From: Mercurialis annua
Taxonomy: Eukaryota > Streptophyta > Magnoliopsida > Malpighiales > Euphorbiaceae
Direction: 5' to 3'
Length of the DNA stretch: 64,000 bases
NCBI RefSeq assembly: GCF_937616625.2
Contig: NC_065570.1
Coordinates: forward strand, 71,761,665-71,825,664
Part shown: positions 23,442 through 36,066 of the stretch, in pieces
How the letters are laid out: every line of letters starts with the position of its first letter
How positions within the stretch are numbered: the stretch's first letter is position 1
Made by a program: the position numbers and the translations under genes
Notes under the pieces: generated by a model
What the model was told of the DNA's origin: nothing
Database searches by the model: none
What the model saw: only the letters and a program-made list of their open reading frames with translations

Positions 23442-23862
23442 TGAATCAATTACACTACTGATAAAGCAGATGAAAGAGATTTACCTGATAAAAGGAGGAA
23501 GAAAACACCCAAAGATTGAAGGAAATGAAGCCGAAGCAAGAGCAGATCAGAGGAGGAAGAAGGAGCAGTTAAAAGAAAAAAAAGGAAATTTGAAAAAAGC
23601 ATTTAAAGAAGCAACTAGAGAACCGTTAAGCGGTTACCTGCGTGAAACGTGGCGACAGGCGGAAGTCCAGGGGATTTCAAATGATTACAAATTTTGAAAT
23701 TTTAAAAATTAAACCAGCTCCATAAGCGCCCAAGTAAAAACAACGGGCTGGGCCTAGGTAATTTTTTCTAAAGCAAGCACGCTGACAACCAAGCCCGACA
23801 AAGTAACGGCCCCAATAAGCAGACGCACAAACAAGCATAAATACTTGGTCAAACTGTTTTTC

Positions 23863-23870
23863 GGGAGGGG
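23863..23870 (+). promoter_or_regulatory. Polypurine tract of element T1
   Basis: GGGAGGGG sits four bases before the 3' LTR, the usual primer position for plus-strand DNA synthesis. Confidence 0.75.
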
Positions 23871-23874
23871 CTAA

Positions 23875-24295
23875 TGATGGATAAAGGACTAGAACAAGGG
23901 ACAAGACTCGCTACAACGGCCCTGAATATGGACCCAGAGACTGATCTATTCAGGTCCCTGACCCAGTACGCAGCTATAACAGCTGAAGATATCAAGATAA
24001 CACCGAAATCCCTTAAGATCAGGGATAGAGGCGAATCTCAAAGAGATAACTGAGACAAATAGAGAAACAATCCTATTACGATACAAAGACTATGCAATAT
24101 ATATATAGACGAAGCCTAAGCCAGGTAACTCATATATTCACTTCTCATCATTACTTTCACTGATACCTCACCAGAGACTGACTTAGGCATCGGAGGGTGT
24201 TCGAGCCAACACCGGCTCGAATCCTTCTAACCTGTTGATCTTAGCAGGTGGGAGCTCAGCGACAATAGTGACAAAGACGATCATCAAAACCATCA
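23875..24295 (+). repeat. 3' LTR of element T1
   Basis: It is the same length as the 5' LTR and nearly identical, with one visible substitution. It is followed directly by the duplicated ATATT. Confidence 0.95.
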
Positions 24296-24300
24296 ATATT

Positions 24301-25731
24301 TGATCATTTTAATTTCTAAATTTAATTATATTATATAAGTTTGTCCTTAATTGACCCTAAAATGAAAAATATTGTCCTTAATTAATTAAAATAGTCAAAA
24401 GTGAGTTATTTACTCCTGAGTCACAAGTTCAGAAACCACATTAATTTTTTACTCTTAATTTGAATTTATAAAATTAATTATAAATTTTAAAATATTTTAC
24501 AATTTTAATAAGAAACAAATTAGCAATTTTTATACTTTAAAATAACCTTCAATAAAAAGTATTAATGTGTGAGATAAAACTGAATTGTGGCGATATATAA
24601 TTTGAAATTCATATTATATGTTTTATTGAAAAATGTATTTTAACTTATAAAAAATTAAGAATTTATATGTTAAATTAACAAAATTAAAAATTAATGTTAA
24701 AATTACAACATATGCTGAAATTTCTAGGTTATTCTATATTTTATTCATTGGATATCTAATGAGTAGTTTATTGTTCTACATTATCCGTAAAAATAATAAT
24801 ACTCCACTATATTAAAATTTCAAAATTACAAAAAAAATTCATAGATGAGTGGATGTTAGAATTTAAAAATTTCATAAAATTTTACGAAATGATATAAAGT
24901 TTAATACTACTAGTACTAATTACGAAACTGCAATAATGAGGATGGAAAGATGAAGGAGTTTTAATTTGAAGTAATTAAGTTAGCAAAAAGAGCAGTACTC
25001 CACTATATATCCAAATCCAAAGCAGCTAGATATGCATACAGCTTTGATCTGATAAGAAGAAGAGTAGAGTGGAGGAGTCAATTAGAATGAGCTGGATGCG
25101 GCAACAAGAAAAAGATGGACCATTTACATATGAATTTGAATATGAATATGAATCCAGTATATCTTTTTGCTTATTGAATCTGATTCCTGCAGTATGTGAC
25201 CCTACTTCTATTTCTGCTACATTTTTTATTAAATACCATATATAGAGATTCTATATAAATGGGATATATTCACCCACCGATACTTTCTTTTTATTTGGTA
25301 ATTTGAAAAATATTGTCCTCGATTAATCCAAAAGTTGAAAGTATTATCTTTAATTGATCAAAATAGTTGAAACTGAATTATTTAATCATGAATCATAAGT
25401 TTTGAGAGCGGGTTTACCATTTCATTCACAATATTTAACTATTTAAGTGAAAATCAAATTAATTTTTGTTCTTTTCTTCTCTTGTGCCGAACAATTAAAC
25501 CGTTTCAAATAGTTAACCTATTTAATGGTTAATTATTTTAAATTTTAAATTTATAAAACAAATTATTATGGACAGATGCACAAATTAGCTTATAGCAAGA
25601 TGAGACTAAGTATGCACACCTCACTAATTAAATGTTGATTAATGAGAAACACATCAAATGATGAAATATATTCCATTTCTTATATTACTGATCAAGATAT
25701 TATATCTTTTATTTCTGTAAAAGGATGGGTT
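24301..25731. other. Intergenic, diverged direct repeats, no gene
   Basis: AT-rich. Two diverged copies of a block containing AAAATATTGTCCT and AAAATAGT lie at about 24368-24450 and 25306-25400. Related wording (AACTATTTTGATCAACTAGA) is found just left of element T1 around 14577, so T1 inserted into this older repeat. I see no coding sequence. Confidence 0.45.
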
Positions 25732-26406
25732 CAGGGGTGGGCAAAAAATCCGGTCAACCGATTAACCGAACCGAAACCGCAAAATTCAACCAAAAATTGT
25801 GATTAACCGGTTCTAGAGTTTAGGTTTAGATTTTGATTTTTGATTTTTATGGTTAATGGTTTAGGTTTAGGTTTAGGTTTTGGAATTTTATAAACCGCGG
25901 TTAACCGGTTTATAAATAAAATATATTTTTATAAATTGAATATATATACATAGATACGTTTTTAACTATTCAAATAAAAACCATTTTAGAATCTAAACAT
26001 ATAAAAATTCTAAACACAAAAATATATTTAAAAAATATTTTATTTTAAGAATATATTTTTATTTTAGGAGAACATATATATATATATATATATAAAGAAC
26101 TTTATTTTTTAAAATAAAATATTTACCTAATTCAAATAGAAATATATAAAATTTATATTTTATTAATTAAATAGAATAGAAATTAAAGTTTAATTATTAG
26201 ACTATATTTAAATTTTTATCTATAAATGTTATCCTTTTTATATCTAGTTTTTTTAATGGTTACATGGTTAAAAACCGCAAAACCGTTTTAAATGGTTAAC
26301 CGTTTAAAATTTTAGGTTTAAATGTTTAATTTTAAAAACCATACTATTATAGACCGGTTTACAACTTACCCTCGTAGACCGGTTAACCGGTCCATGCCCA
26401 CCCCTA
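25732..26406. mobile_element. hAT-like non-autonomous element
   Basis: The ends are CAGGGGTGGGCAAAAAATCC and the complement of TAGGGGTGGGCATGGACCGG, the GGGGTGGGCA signature common to plant hAT elements. The interior repeats GGTTAACCGG and AACCGAACCG on both strands and is otherwise AT-rich. GTTCA is present on both flanks, as the remains of a target duplication, but a clean 8-base duplication is not visible. No transposase is encoded. Confidence 0.65.
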
Positions 26407-26407
26407 G

Positions 26408-26410
<3 letters not shown>

Positions 26411-26456
<46 letters not shown>
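26411..26456. repeat. TA dinucleotide microsatellite
   Basis: About 23 TA units directly right of the hAT-like element. A shorter TA run lies inside it near 26068-26093. Confidence 0.95.
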
Positions 26457-26460
<4 letters not shown>

Positions 26461-27088
26461 ACATGATAAGGCCATCACTATCGAGATGTCACCCAAAGTT
26501 GCCCTATTCGTAAAGTTATCCAAATTTTGTTATTCACAAGTCCATGAATCAAATACGTGTATCGCAATTTTGCATCTGATTATCAACTATTTTTAATATT
26601 TTTTTTAATTTAGATTTATAATTTTAAAAATAATTTTTTTAAATTGATATTGATGTTGCTTGAATCTGACTTAATTGCTGTTTTTTTTTAAATTTTTTCA
26701 TCAAAGATAAACTATATTAAAATAAAACTAAAGTACATTGGATTAACTAAATGTCAAAAATAATAATTAAAAATATCAAATTGAACTTAATATTTGATCT
26801 ATACAAATATAACTAAAAGAAATAACTCAAAAATCATATGAGAAAATTTTAACTGTGCAAGATAAATTAAAAAAATCTCGTGCGCTCTTTTCACTAGTAG
26901 AAAAATATAGTGTAGGAAATAGCATAATGTAGAAAATTCCCTCAAAGGTTTTGATAAAATTAGATAAATAATGAATTTTATCAAAAGAAGGAGAATTAAT
27001 AAACTTTAAAAAAGTCAAGAATGTGGCTGTTAATAATTTCGTTTAATATATCAGTTGCTCTCTGTCATACACTACTGTAAACAAATAC
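26457..27088. other. Upstream region of the D14 gene
   Basis: AT-rich sequence without a credible gene; it should contain the distal promoter of the D14 receptor gene. Confidence 0.5.
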
Positions 27089-27096
27089 TATAAATA
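27089..27096 (+). promoter_or_regulatory. TATA box of the D14 gene
   Basis: TATAAATA, about 104 bases before the start codon. Confidence 0.6.
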
Positions 27097-27199
27097 AGAC
27101 AGTCACCCATATGACTCTCACAGACAGAAAGAAAATCTAACTCACACACGTACGTACACCTACCCACCTAATTTCATTTATCTTTCTTCAACCATACAC

Positions 27200-28081
27200 A
27201 TGGGAACCACCATTTTAGAAGCCCTGAACGTCCGAGTAGTTGGTTCCGGCGACAAAATTGTTGTTTTCGCCCATGGAGTCGGCACTGATCAATCAGCCTG
27301 GCAGCGCATTCTTCCATTTTTTACTCAAAACTACCGAATTATCCTCTATGACCTTGTTTGTGCCGGCAGCGTCAACCCCGATTACTTTGATTTTCGAAGA
27401 TACACCACTCTCGACGCTTATGTCGACGACTTGCTCAACATTCTCGACGCTCTTCGGGTGAATCGTTGCGCTTACGTCGGACACTCTGTTTCGGCTACGA
27501 TCGGTATTTTGGCTTCCATTAGACGCCCTGAACTCTTCTCTAAACTCATCCTCATCGGCGCTTCTCCCAGGTAACATTTCAACACTGATTCTTGACTCGG
27601 TCTGTATTAATTGTTGACTCGGTCATGTAATAGATTGATTTATTGTATCAGATTCTTGAATGATAAGGATTACCATGGAGGATTCGAGCGACCGGATATA
27701 GAGAATGTTTTCTCAGCAATGGAGGCCAATTATGAAGCGTGGGTCAACGGTTTTGCCCCGCTAGCTGTTGGGGCGGATGTGCCGGCGGCGGTCAGAGAAT
27801 TCAGCCGGACGCTTTTTAACATGAGGCCAGATATTACGTTGTTCGTGTCTAGAACAGTTTTCAACAGTGATTTAAGAGGTTTACTAGGGTTAGTCAAGGT
27901 GCCGTGTTGTATAATTCAGACAGCTAAGGATATGTCCGTGCCGGCATCTGTGGCGGAGTATTTGAAAAGCCATTTGGGTGGCCGGAACACGGTGGAGATA
28001 TTGAGAACAGAGGGTCATTTGCCGCATTTGAGTGCTCCGGCGCTGTTGGCTCAAGTTCTTCGGCGGGCCCTTTCAAGATAG
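27200..28081 (+). CDS. D14: Strigolactone receptor DWARF14, alpha/beta hydrolase
   Basis: D14 binds and hydrolyses strigolactone, then recruits the F-box protein MAX2 and SMXL repressors to control shoot branching. Exons 27200-27570 and 27652-28081 join to 266 residues, the normal length, with the single intron typical of D14. The catalytic triad is complete: Ser96 in GHSVSA, Asp217 in TAKDMSVP and His246 in EGHLPHLS. D14-type wording ([46 protein letters not shown]) separates it from KAI2 and DLK2. Two positions near the active site differ from what relatives carry: Val27 in HGVGTDQ, where Phe is expected, and Thr100 in SVSATIG, where Met is expected. Each is one base from the usual codon. 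The first ATG in the leader is used. Identification is by recognition and is firm for the family. Confidence 0.93.
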
Positions 28082-29790
28082 AAACAAGACGAGAAAAATG
28101 TGTTTGAGGGGTTTGTTTTGGCGTCAACGGGGCTAAGTTAGGAGTTTAGCTTAGCAAAAGTGGGGTCCAAGAAAAAGATAATGTAATTTAATAAGAGTGG
28201 AGATGTTGACACCTGGAGAATAATTTGTGGACATTAGCCCTTTATACTTGGGATTAATTTTGTGCATGATGTTTGTTTAAGGATAAGGCTGGCCACGTGA
28301 TAATCACGTGGTTTTGTGGTCCCTTTTGTTATAGTACTTCTAATTTCCTTATTTTCCCTCTTTGTTTGTATTTTCCATGTGTTTTTTTTCACAACAAGAC
28401 ATATGATATGCTGTTCATGTTGTACTTGGATTGCACTCTATGTTTTATCCTTTTCATCGATTACAAGGATTGTTTTATTACAAATTAGATCATAGATTAC
28501 AGGCAAAATAAGGAATTAGCATTTTAATTTGTTAAAAGTGTATCAAACTTTATATAGTGTTTACTGACTGAATAGTGGACTAAACCAGAATGGATATCAC
28601 TTCTCATAATATAGTTTGCTAATTCAGAATTTATACTATATGTTACTTATTTCATCAATGTGCCGATAATTTAAAAAAAATGGGGATCATGCTTTTACTT
28701 ATTTTGGAATGTCGCTAAGAAAAATAAAAATCTAAAACACTTGCTTCATGCTATTCTAAAAACTGACGGAAAAACGCATGGTTTTTGCCTCAAGTTATTT
28801 TTAGAAACACTAATAAAATCCGGTTCGCTAACTCTACCACACATACAAAATTTTAACATAATGTTCATTACTGACCTAATAATAATTGAATCCCAAGCAA
28901 GTTAGGCGATCGCCTTCTATTGATCAATCAAGCTCGCCTATAGTCGGGACAAGGTGTACTAGAGAAAGCCACCATCATTAATACGCTACGCGTGAATGAC
29001 GGGACATCATGGCCGCTATTCGATTAGCAAGGTTTTAGTTACAATAGCTCATCACTAGATCGGTCAACTGCTCATGATGGAGGCCTGGTAATACCTCTTA
29101 ATGCAATGCTAAACTATTCAATCTTCAAAACGTTGTATTATGGCCACTCACTCCAACAAAAATGTTGAATGTGGGTACTTATGAATCTACAACTAGATTA
29201 TTATCTCACATGAGAACTGTAAATAACAAACAACGGCAATAGTGAAAGGTTAATGTAATTGCAAATACCAAAAACTAAGTCTTTATTTTATTTATCTTTT
29301 CTCAATTTAAAAATATATAATTTTACTATTGGATTAGTATTCTGATAATTTGGGTCTTTTCATTTTGTTACTGTGCAAGAGATCGCCTATCAGAGGCTTT
29401 AAAAAATGAGAGTTAACACGCTTATTGAAGGATCTCTAAGTTTAAACTCATATCAAAATTAAAAATTTAAACTTCTACTATGATAAAAAAAATATATATA
29501 TTTGAAAAATGGTTTTTCCATTTAAAAAATTGTCCTTTAAGTGATTGTGGATACTTGTAAAGGAGAGAGGATCTGTAAAATTACTTAACCTAACCCATGA
29601 AAAATGCATAAATACCAATCAAAATATCTTGTTCTCACTTTCTATTTTATCATTATGTTTCGATTTATTTTTTGCTTGTATTTTGGGTTGTTATTAGTAT
29701 TTAGATCAAAATTGTATAATAATATATTAATTTTATTATATAACTTTTCAATTTTAATTTAAACCTCATCAATAAATTCTATCCTTGAAA
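28082..29790. other. D14 3' region and intergenic sequence with an unexplained block at about 28890-29110
   Basis: The first few hundred bases are the D14 3' untranslated region. At about 28890-29110 the sequence is more balanced in base composition than its surroundings (GGCGATCGCC, CGCTACGCGTGAATGACGGG) and contains no frame I recognise. It could be a fragment of an old mobile element. The remainder is AT-rich with nothing recognised. Confidence 0.4.
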
Positions 29791-29799
29791 AAAAAAATA

Positions 29800-30146
29800 G
29801 GCCTAATGGTAAAAAAATCCAAATCTTTACGACATGTTGTAATTATTCCAAACTTTTTAATTTTTGCAATAATATCCAAATTACATTTTTTGTAGCAATA
29901 ATAGTCAAGTTGATGGCTAACCTTGTTGTTTTCAAATAAAATATTAGGCTATTATTATATTTTGATGTATAATAATATAGTAAAAATTCTAAAAATGGTA
30001 AAAAATAAAAAAAAAATCACATAAAAAGTGCAATTCGGATTTTATTGCAATAAAATAATGCAATTTGGATATTATTGTAAAAATTAAAAGGTTTTAATAT
30101 AATTGCAATAAGTCGTAAAAGTTTGGATTTTTTTTGCCATTAAGCC
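29800..30146. mobile_element. Mutator-like MITE, 347 bases
   Basis: The ends are inverted copies over about 85 bases (GGCCTAATGGTAAAAAAATC inward from the left, GGCTTAATGGCAAAAAAAAT inward from the right). A perfect 9-base repeat, AAAAAAATA, lies on each side (29791-29799, 30147-30155), though in low-complexity sequence. The element is non-coding. Confidence 0.7.
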
Positions 30147-30300
30147 AAAAAAATATCATATGATTGGTCTACGCTATGCATTTTTACCTTTAGATAAGCA
30201 TTTCAGCAGCAACAAGGGTTGACAAAAAAGGACAAACCAATAATAATTTAGATGAGCCAAGGACTCAAGATGTGCTATAACAACGGATAAATTTTTAGGT

Positions 30301-30513
30301 GAATTTAGTTCACCACGTAGAATTATAAACCATCCATTTATCGTGTGACACGTGTAAACAATAAATATATTAACCAATCAATAAATATCACATTAATTTT
30401 TTATATTTTAATATGAATTAATATGATATTTATTGATTGGTTATTACATTTATTGTTGCCACATGTCACACGGTAAATGGATGGTTCATAAACCTACGTG
30501 GTGAACTAGCTTC
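30301..30513. mobile_element. Long-hairpin MITE
   Basis: The left half (TAGTTCACCACGTAG, then AACCATCCATTTA, then GTGTGACACGTGT) is the inverse of the right half (ACATGTCACACGGTAAATGG, then CTACGTGGTGAACTA). The whole 213 bases could fold into one hairpin around a short AT-rich loop. No clear target duplication is seen. Confidence 0.7.
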
Positions 30514-33500
30514 ATGCAAGTATTTCTCATAACAACGGCAATGACAGTTATACGGGCAATGACAATCATCATCTGTCAAAGAAATAGAATTTATTTGTAG
30601 TGTTGGGTGAGGGATGGGGGCTTCTCCATCAATTCTAAAGAAATCTATCCATTAATTCACCGTCAAATTCATGAGCTAATTGAAAAGCATAATTCCTTTG
30701 AATAAGATAACGTTAACAAAGAAGAAGTTGGAAGAGAAAAATTATTTGAGTGTGTATAAAATTAAATTCTGATATGAAATATGGATAAGAAGAAAAAGAA
30801 GAAACAGAAGAAGAAAAAGAAGGAAAGAGAGAAGATTTATCAGAGAGGAAAAATAGAAAGGGAAGTTAAATATTGTGCCACATATAAGGCTGTGATTAAG
30901 TATGTATTTTGTGTAAAAAATTACCGTTTTTAGATTTTTATTGCAAATGTCAATTTAGCATCTAATGAAAATAATTAGTACACTTAGCATTTGTGAAAAG
31001 AATTAGCGTGTTTTGTATTTTTGTGTAAATTTTCCAAGAAAATAAGCTCAATCTTTGTAATGGAACTTAAGTTACGGTTTTTCTCATTTAAAATAGCCCA
31101 ATAAGGAAATCGACAGTCTTTTAGTACCCATTGGAGCCTCTGAACAGCTCATATTAGGCCATAAGCCCAAAAATGTGCTTCATCATTCATCAATGTAAAC
31201 GATAAAAATGTTTAATTATTAATTTGCTCTATTAATTAATATTTTTACTAATTAATATAAAATTTAATTTTTTTTATAATTTTAATTATAATTTAATTAA
31301 AAAAATAATTAATGCAAGAAATAAAAGTTACACGGTCAAGATTAATAGATAAATTAATAAGAACAAATTCTTATTATACTTCCTATATTCGTCATAATTA
31401 ACTGTGTTGTTCCTCTTATTTAAAAAAATCAGCCAGTACGGATTTTTTATATATATTTTAGTTATTTTTATCATTTTAATGTTAATCAAGCAAATTAAAA
31501 GGACTTAATTTATAGAATTAAACTTCAGTTTAGTTTTTAATTTTTTATCAGCATATATATAAATTATGTTTATAAAAATTTCATGAATTAATTTTTTTTT
31601 TTAATATTTTAAGTGAATGGAAAAACAACTATAGTGTATGTGGACTCATAACTCACACATGCTTATTAGCTTTATAATGTTTTAATTATTATATTGTACA
31701 ATTTTGATTTAATTATGAGTAGTTGTCATGTCCATAGTTTGATACAAGTATAGCTATCTGGTGGCGAAACTCTAATTTTTTTTCTTTCTTCTTAACTTAA
31801 ATTCCACTTTATGATATCTAAGTATGCTCCACTCAAGTAATCGTCATTACAATAGTTGAAATTGACTAATATGTCCAAGGAAAAAGAAGAATAAATCAAA
31901 CAAACAAAACATACTACTATAAATAAAAACTCAGATAGACCCAGTCAACTTTAAGTTATAATAAAAGATTGCAAATTGCAAAAGTTGATACAACAATCCA
32001 CCCAATAATTGCCTCCAGTCTTTGGTCTCTATTACCGTATCTATACCAGTTCATGAATCGGGTTTGGGCAGATTCTGATCGCATTTAGTCGAACTTGTTT
32101 ATTTTAAATATAGTTTAAGTCTGATTTGAAATTTATATTTAGCATCTAAATCTAATTTCTGTACGAAGATTTATGAAGATTTATGGATTTTTTCTATAAA
32201 AAATAAGTGCATAAATTAGAGTCGAGCAATCGGGGAATTGGGCGGATGCTCGGGCCAATGAGCAACTCTATTATCATGTAATAGATAATGAAATATGTAT
32301 TTCTAATTCCAAAAACTTGTGACAATTAGTAAAAACGACAGTGTTTTAGCATTGCATAAATTTCGTATTATATTCTTTCTTATGTATTTCAGTTGATGTG
32401 TCAATGTCCGCAAGACAAATTAAATTGATGCTTACCTAACCGACATTTTTTGGAGTAGATTAAATTGGATTATTTAGGATGTTGCATGATGATAGTTTGG
32501 CGCGTATTATTTTGAAATTTCTTGAGAAATTGTTGATCAATCACGCTCAAATGCTCAATAATAGCTATCCATATAAATGTTATACATGTTAATTAATAGT
32601 TTGGAGATACATTGGCATAACAAAAAGTGGTGTCAATATATATTAATTTCAAATAAATTATTATCTATATGAGTCGAGCAGAATTGACAATAGGCGATTT
32701 TTTTACAATAGAGATTCAATATGTAATACAAACCTAGTTAAAAAAAATTCAAATTTATAAGTGTAAAAGAATTTGACTTTATGCGAGTTATTCAAAATTA
32801 GTTCGAAAAACGTGTATTGGAGCAAAAATTATTCGAGTTTAATCCCGAACCGAGATTATATATTAAATTGAGAGATTCATGAGACTCATGAATTTAAATA
32901 AAAAAATTCATATAAAATGACAATTTTAATGTTTCTATCATATTGATTTTTTTATGTTAATAGATTTAAGTTTATATATTTCTAATTGGTTGAAGATATT
33001 TTAAATGTATTAATTATGATAATTTTTTAATAATTTTTGTTGTTCTTTATTGAGCTCGAATTTAATCAAGCCGAGATCAAATAATTTAAATAGCATTTGT
33101 GTTCAAGTTAAAAAAATAATTTTTTTTATCTAAACTTAAAGTTTTAAATAATTCGAGCTCGAGGTTGGCATATATAACTTAAGCTCGACTCGATCAACTT
33201 ATTTACACCCTTATCGGTCGGTTCGGTTGGAATTTTTTTGGTTTTCTGACTTTTGGTTTGAAAAATTTCCAAACAAACGAACCGAACTTTTAATTTGAAA
33301 AAAAAAAAAACGAACCGTACCGAATCGAAAATTTTGGTTCGGTTAAAACTGAATTTGATTACTTTGGGGTTTTGTGGTGTTTCATTAATAACAATAAATA
33401 TTAGCTCATTAGTCGGTTTTAAATAAGGATAATATAAAAAAAATTAATTTTAAGTTTTGCTATATAATAGAAGTGAACAAGAGTTTTTAGACAAAAAGTT

Positions 33501-34349
33501 TAGGGAAAGTAGATAACTCTATTGAGATGGGGGAAATATATCAGTACGTAATTTTTTCTTTTTATATATTTGAATTAAAAAATTAAATTTATCAATTGAA
33601 AAATTAAGTCTATCAATTAAAAAAAATTAGATTTATCAAAAAATTTGTATTTTAGTTTGATGGTGTACATATGTAGCATATTGGATGTTTTTTTTTTTTG
33701 ACGATAGCATATTGGATGTTAAATTACCTTATGCATATCAGCTTGACAAAGAAGTGAGGATTTCTGAGGGGCCTAAATATTTGGAATCGTCTTTATCAGC
33801 ATAGCAGTCATGAAGCGCAATAGCGGGGAAGGGAACAAGATTTGAAGAAAATATATCTTCTCTATGCTAAAATATTATTCTAATCATCAACAAAAAAGGG
33901 ACCCAGTTAAGAATGACCGGTCCAATAAGAAAGGCTGACCACGTGGCAAACAAAAGGAAGAAAATATGGCTATTAGTATTTTTTTGAACCGAAGTGGCTC
34001 ATCACGACTTTTTTCGGCACCTCGTTTTTAAGGGTCCTAATAATAGGCTAATAAACTAGTACCTCGTGAATAATTTTAAATTTACTAGTAAGACGTTAAG
34101 TAATATCTACCGTTGAACTTCAAATTTCTTAAGAAGATGGAAAAAATAAAGTGAAAAGGACCAAGCCATTATTAAAAGCAAACAAAGGTGTCATACCAAA
34201 CTTAAACCATTTAAATAAAATTTACAAGCTCCGTTGCAAAGATATTTACAAGTTTGTTCTCTTTTTCTTCTTTACTAAAAAAAAAAGGTATATGAACAGT
34301 TTGTATGTATGATTACACATGGGCATGTGGTAGAGCAGGTGACACCAAT
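30514..34349. other. Long gene-poor region
   Basis: About 3.8 kb of AT-rich sequence. At about 33040-33370 there are GAGCTCGA/CTCGACTCG and GAACCGAAC motifs and the string TTATTTACACCCTTAT, like the interior and one end of hAT-type MITEs; the partner end is not evident. A purine-rich GAAGAAGAAG stretch near 30785-30850 is simple sequence. No credible gene is seen. Confidence 0.45.
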
Positions 34350-36066
34350 TCATGCTGACACATTTGATGTTCTGGCAGCGGCGTTACCGGATCTTGGTTG
34401 CCGTAGAATATCTATCAGTGCCTCCGCCTGTCCACATATCACCACACACAAAAACGACATCAATTATAAGCCCACGCTCTTCCGTTTCCATAATAATCAT
34501 AATTGAACTTCAAAGGGTTTTCAACTTTAGAACAAACAACTAAAATAATTGACAAAGTAAATTAATAATTTTTATTTTAAAAAAGGTTCTTTTTCATAAC
34601 CTTTCATTGGCTAGGACTTAGTGGTGTATACAAATTAGTATTCCATGCTTATTTAATGAGTCATGACCTCAATTTAATTGGAAAGGGACGTGTTTAGCCC
34701 TCCACTTTACACATGGCAATTATCTATTAAAATTGAAAATAGACAAAATTGCTGAACATGAATTTGTGGTTGATTTCAAAGATATATTACTTCATTTATC
34801 TTCGTAAATTCTATAAAATTAAAGTTAATTCAATCGCATTCAATAATCTAATTTGTTAATTATTTTTGTATACGTATACAGACAACGTGAACAAACTTTA
34901 TATAATGTAAAATTTATTTGTGAAAAAAGGTTAAATACCGACGTGGCCAATCAAATACTATAATCTAAAGTCTAAAGTATTAAAAAAAAAGAGGGAACAA
35001 AAAAAGGACTGATTTTCAAAACATAAAAGCCATGTCAGCAACCATTAAACGAACCGTTTTCTAGCGACCGGAAGGGGAAGCTTACCTTTTGTTTGGCGCG
35101 ATTTGTGCCGGACTGAGACAGAGCAATCAAAGGAGGAATGGCGCCTTCTCGAGCCACCAAAGCGCGATGCATCAGATTATCTTCGCAAATCTGTAACAAA
35201 ATCGCCACCGCAATCTCCTTTTGCCTTTGAGAGCCAACCTCAATTATCTCCACCAATACCGGAATCCCACCCTCCTCAACCAGCGCCGCCTTCGCCTCCG
35301 TAACTGATACTAACACACTCAAAACAAACCCCGACTTATCCACCATATTTGATCCGAAATCTGCCATCAATTCCACCAGCGGCTTCATGATATCAGCTTG
35401 GACGGCTCTGATTTTATTTTCTTTTACAGAGCACAAGGAATATAAAGCTGTTGCTGCATCTTTTTTCGCGCGCAATCCTCCGGTTTCAAGTAAGGCTACT
35501 AGAAGTGGAATTGCTCCTGACCGTCCGATTGCGATTTTGTTTTCTTCGACTTGAGACAGACGTAACAAAGCACATGCTGCGTTTTCTTTGGCAGTGGGTG
35601 TACCTGTTTTTAAAGCCTTAACTAAAGGCGTAATCGCTCCCGAAGAAGCAATCACTCCTTTATTCTCATCGCATAAAGATAAATTCAAAATCGCAGTAAC
35701 GCCGTATTCTTGAAGCTGAGAATCCGACGAAGAAATTAAAGAAATCAGCGGCTTAATCGCGCCGGCTTTAGCAATTTTGAGACGATTTTCCGGTTTGTTT
35801 TTGGCGAGGAGTCTAATTTCCATAGCAGCTTGTTTTTGCTCATCAATAGAAGAGGACTCGAGATCGAGCACAAGCTGGCGAATGAAAGCGTCCGAATTCT
35901 CTGCCGCACAGGCTAGTAATAACCGCCGGCTCTCCGACGACGTCGTAGGGAACTCTCCGGATCTGTCGCTGTTACAGTCACTAAAAGCAGAGGAATCATC
36001 GTTGACACTCGTCCCGCTAAAGCTCCTCCCCATGTAACTGAAATCTACTCGATTCTCGGTCTCCAT
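34350..36066 (-). CDS. Armadillo-repeat protein (U-box-less PUB4-like/ARM family)
   Basis: The two minus-strand exons are 35086-36066 and a 78-base terminal exon at 34350-34427 encoding EALIDILRQPRSG and the stop. They join in phase 0 to 352 residues, the usual length for the plant ARM proteins annotated as U-box domain-containing protein 4-like although they have no U-box. A Ser-rich N-terminus (about residues 1-55) is followed by about six armadillo repeats, for example AGAIKPLISLISSSDSQLQE, SGAITPLVKALKTGTPTAKE and SGAIPLLVALLETGGLRAKK. Such repeats make a superhelix that binds partner proteins; the partner is unknown here. The terminal exon lies past a 658-base intron and is easy to miss, because the first exon runs on into the intron with non-family residues. 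Confidence 0.92.

Larger units (their letters stand above)
14638..24295 (+). mobile_element. Ty3/gypsy LTR retrotransposon, Tat lineage (element T1)
   Basis: This 9,658-base element has two 421-base LTRs and is flanked by the 5-base duplication ATATT (14633-14637 and 24296-24300). The LTRs differ at one position that I can see (CTTTAAG against CCTTAAG), so the insertion is recent. The order is LTR, tRNA primer site, gag, protease, reverse transcriptase, RNase H, a second archaeal-type RNase H, integrase, a spliced antisense gene, purine tract and LTR. The second RNase H and the antisense gene place it in the Tat lineage. pol carries two frameshifts and two stops, so this copy is unlikely to move on its own. 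Confidence 0.95.

Noticed and set aside
26322..26513. 63-codon frame with a run of Ile-Tyr on plus
   Set aside because: It is translation of the TA microsatellite.
30785..30850. Purine-rich stretch as a possible coding or regulatory site
   Set aside because: Simple GAA repeat-like sequence without further support.
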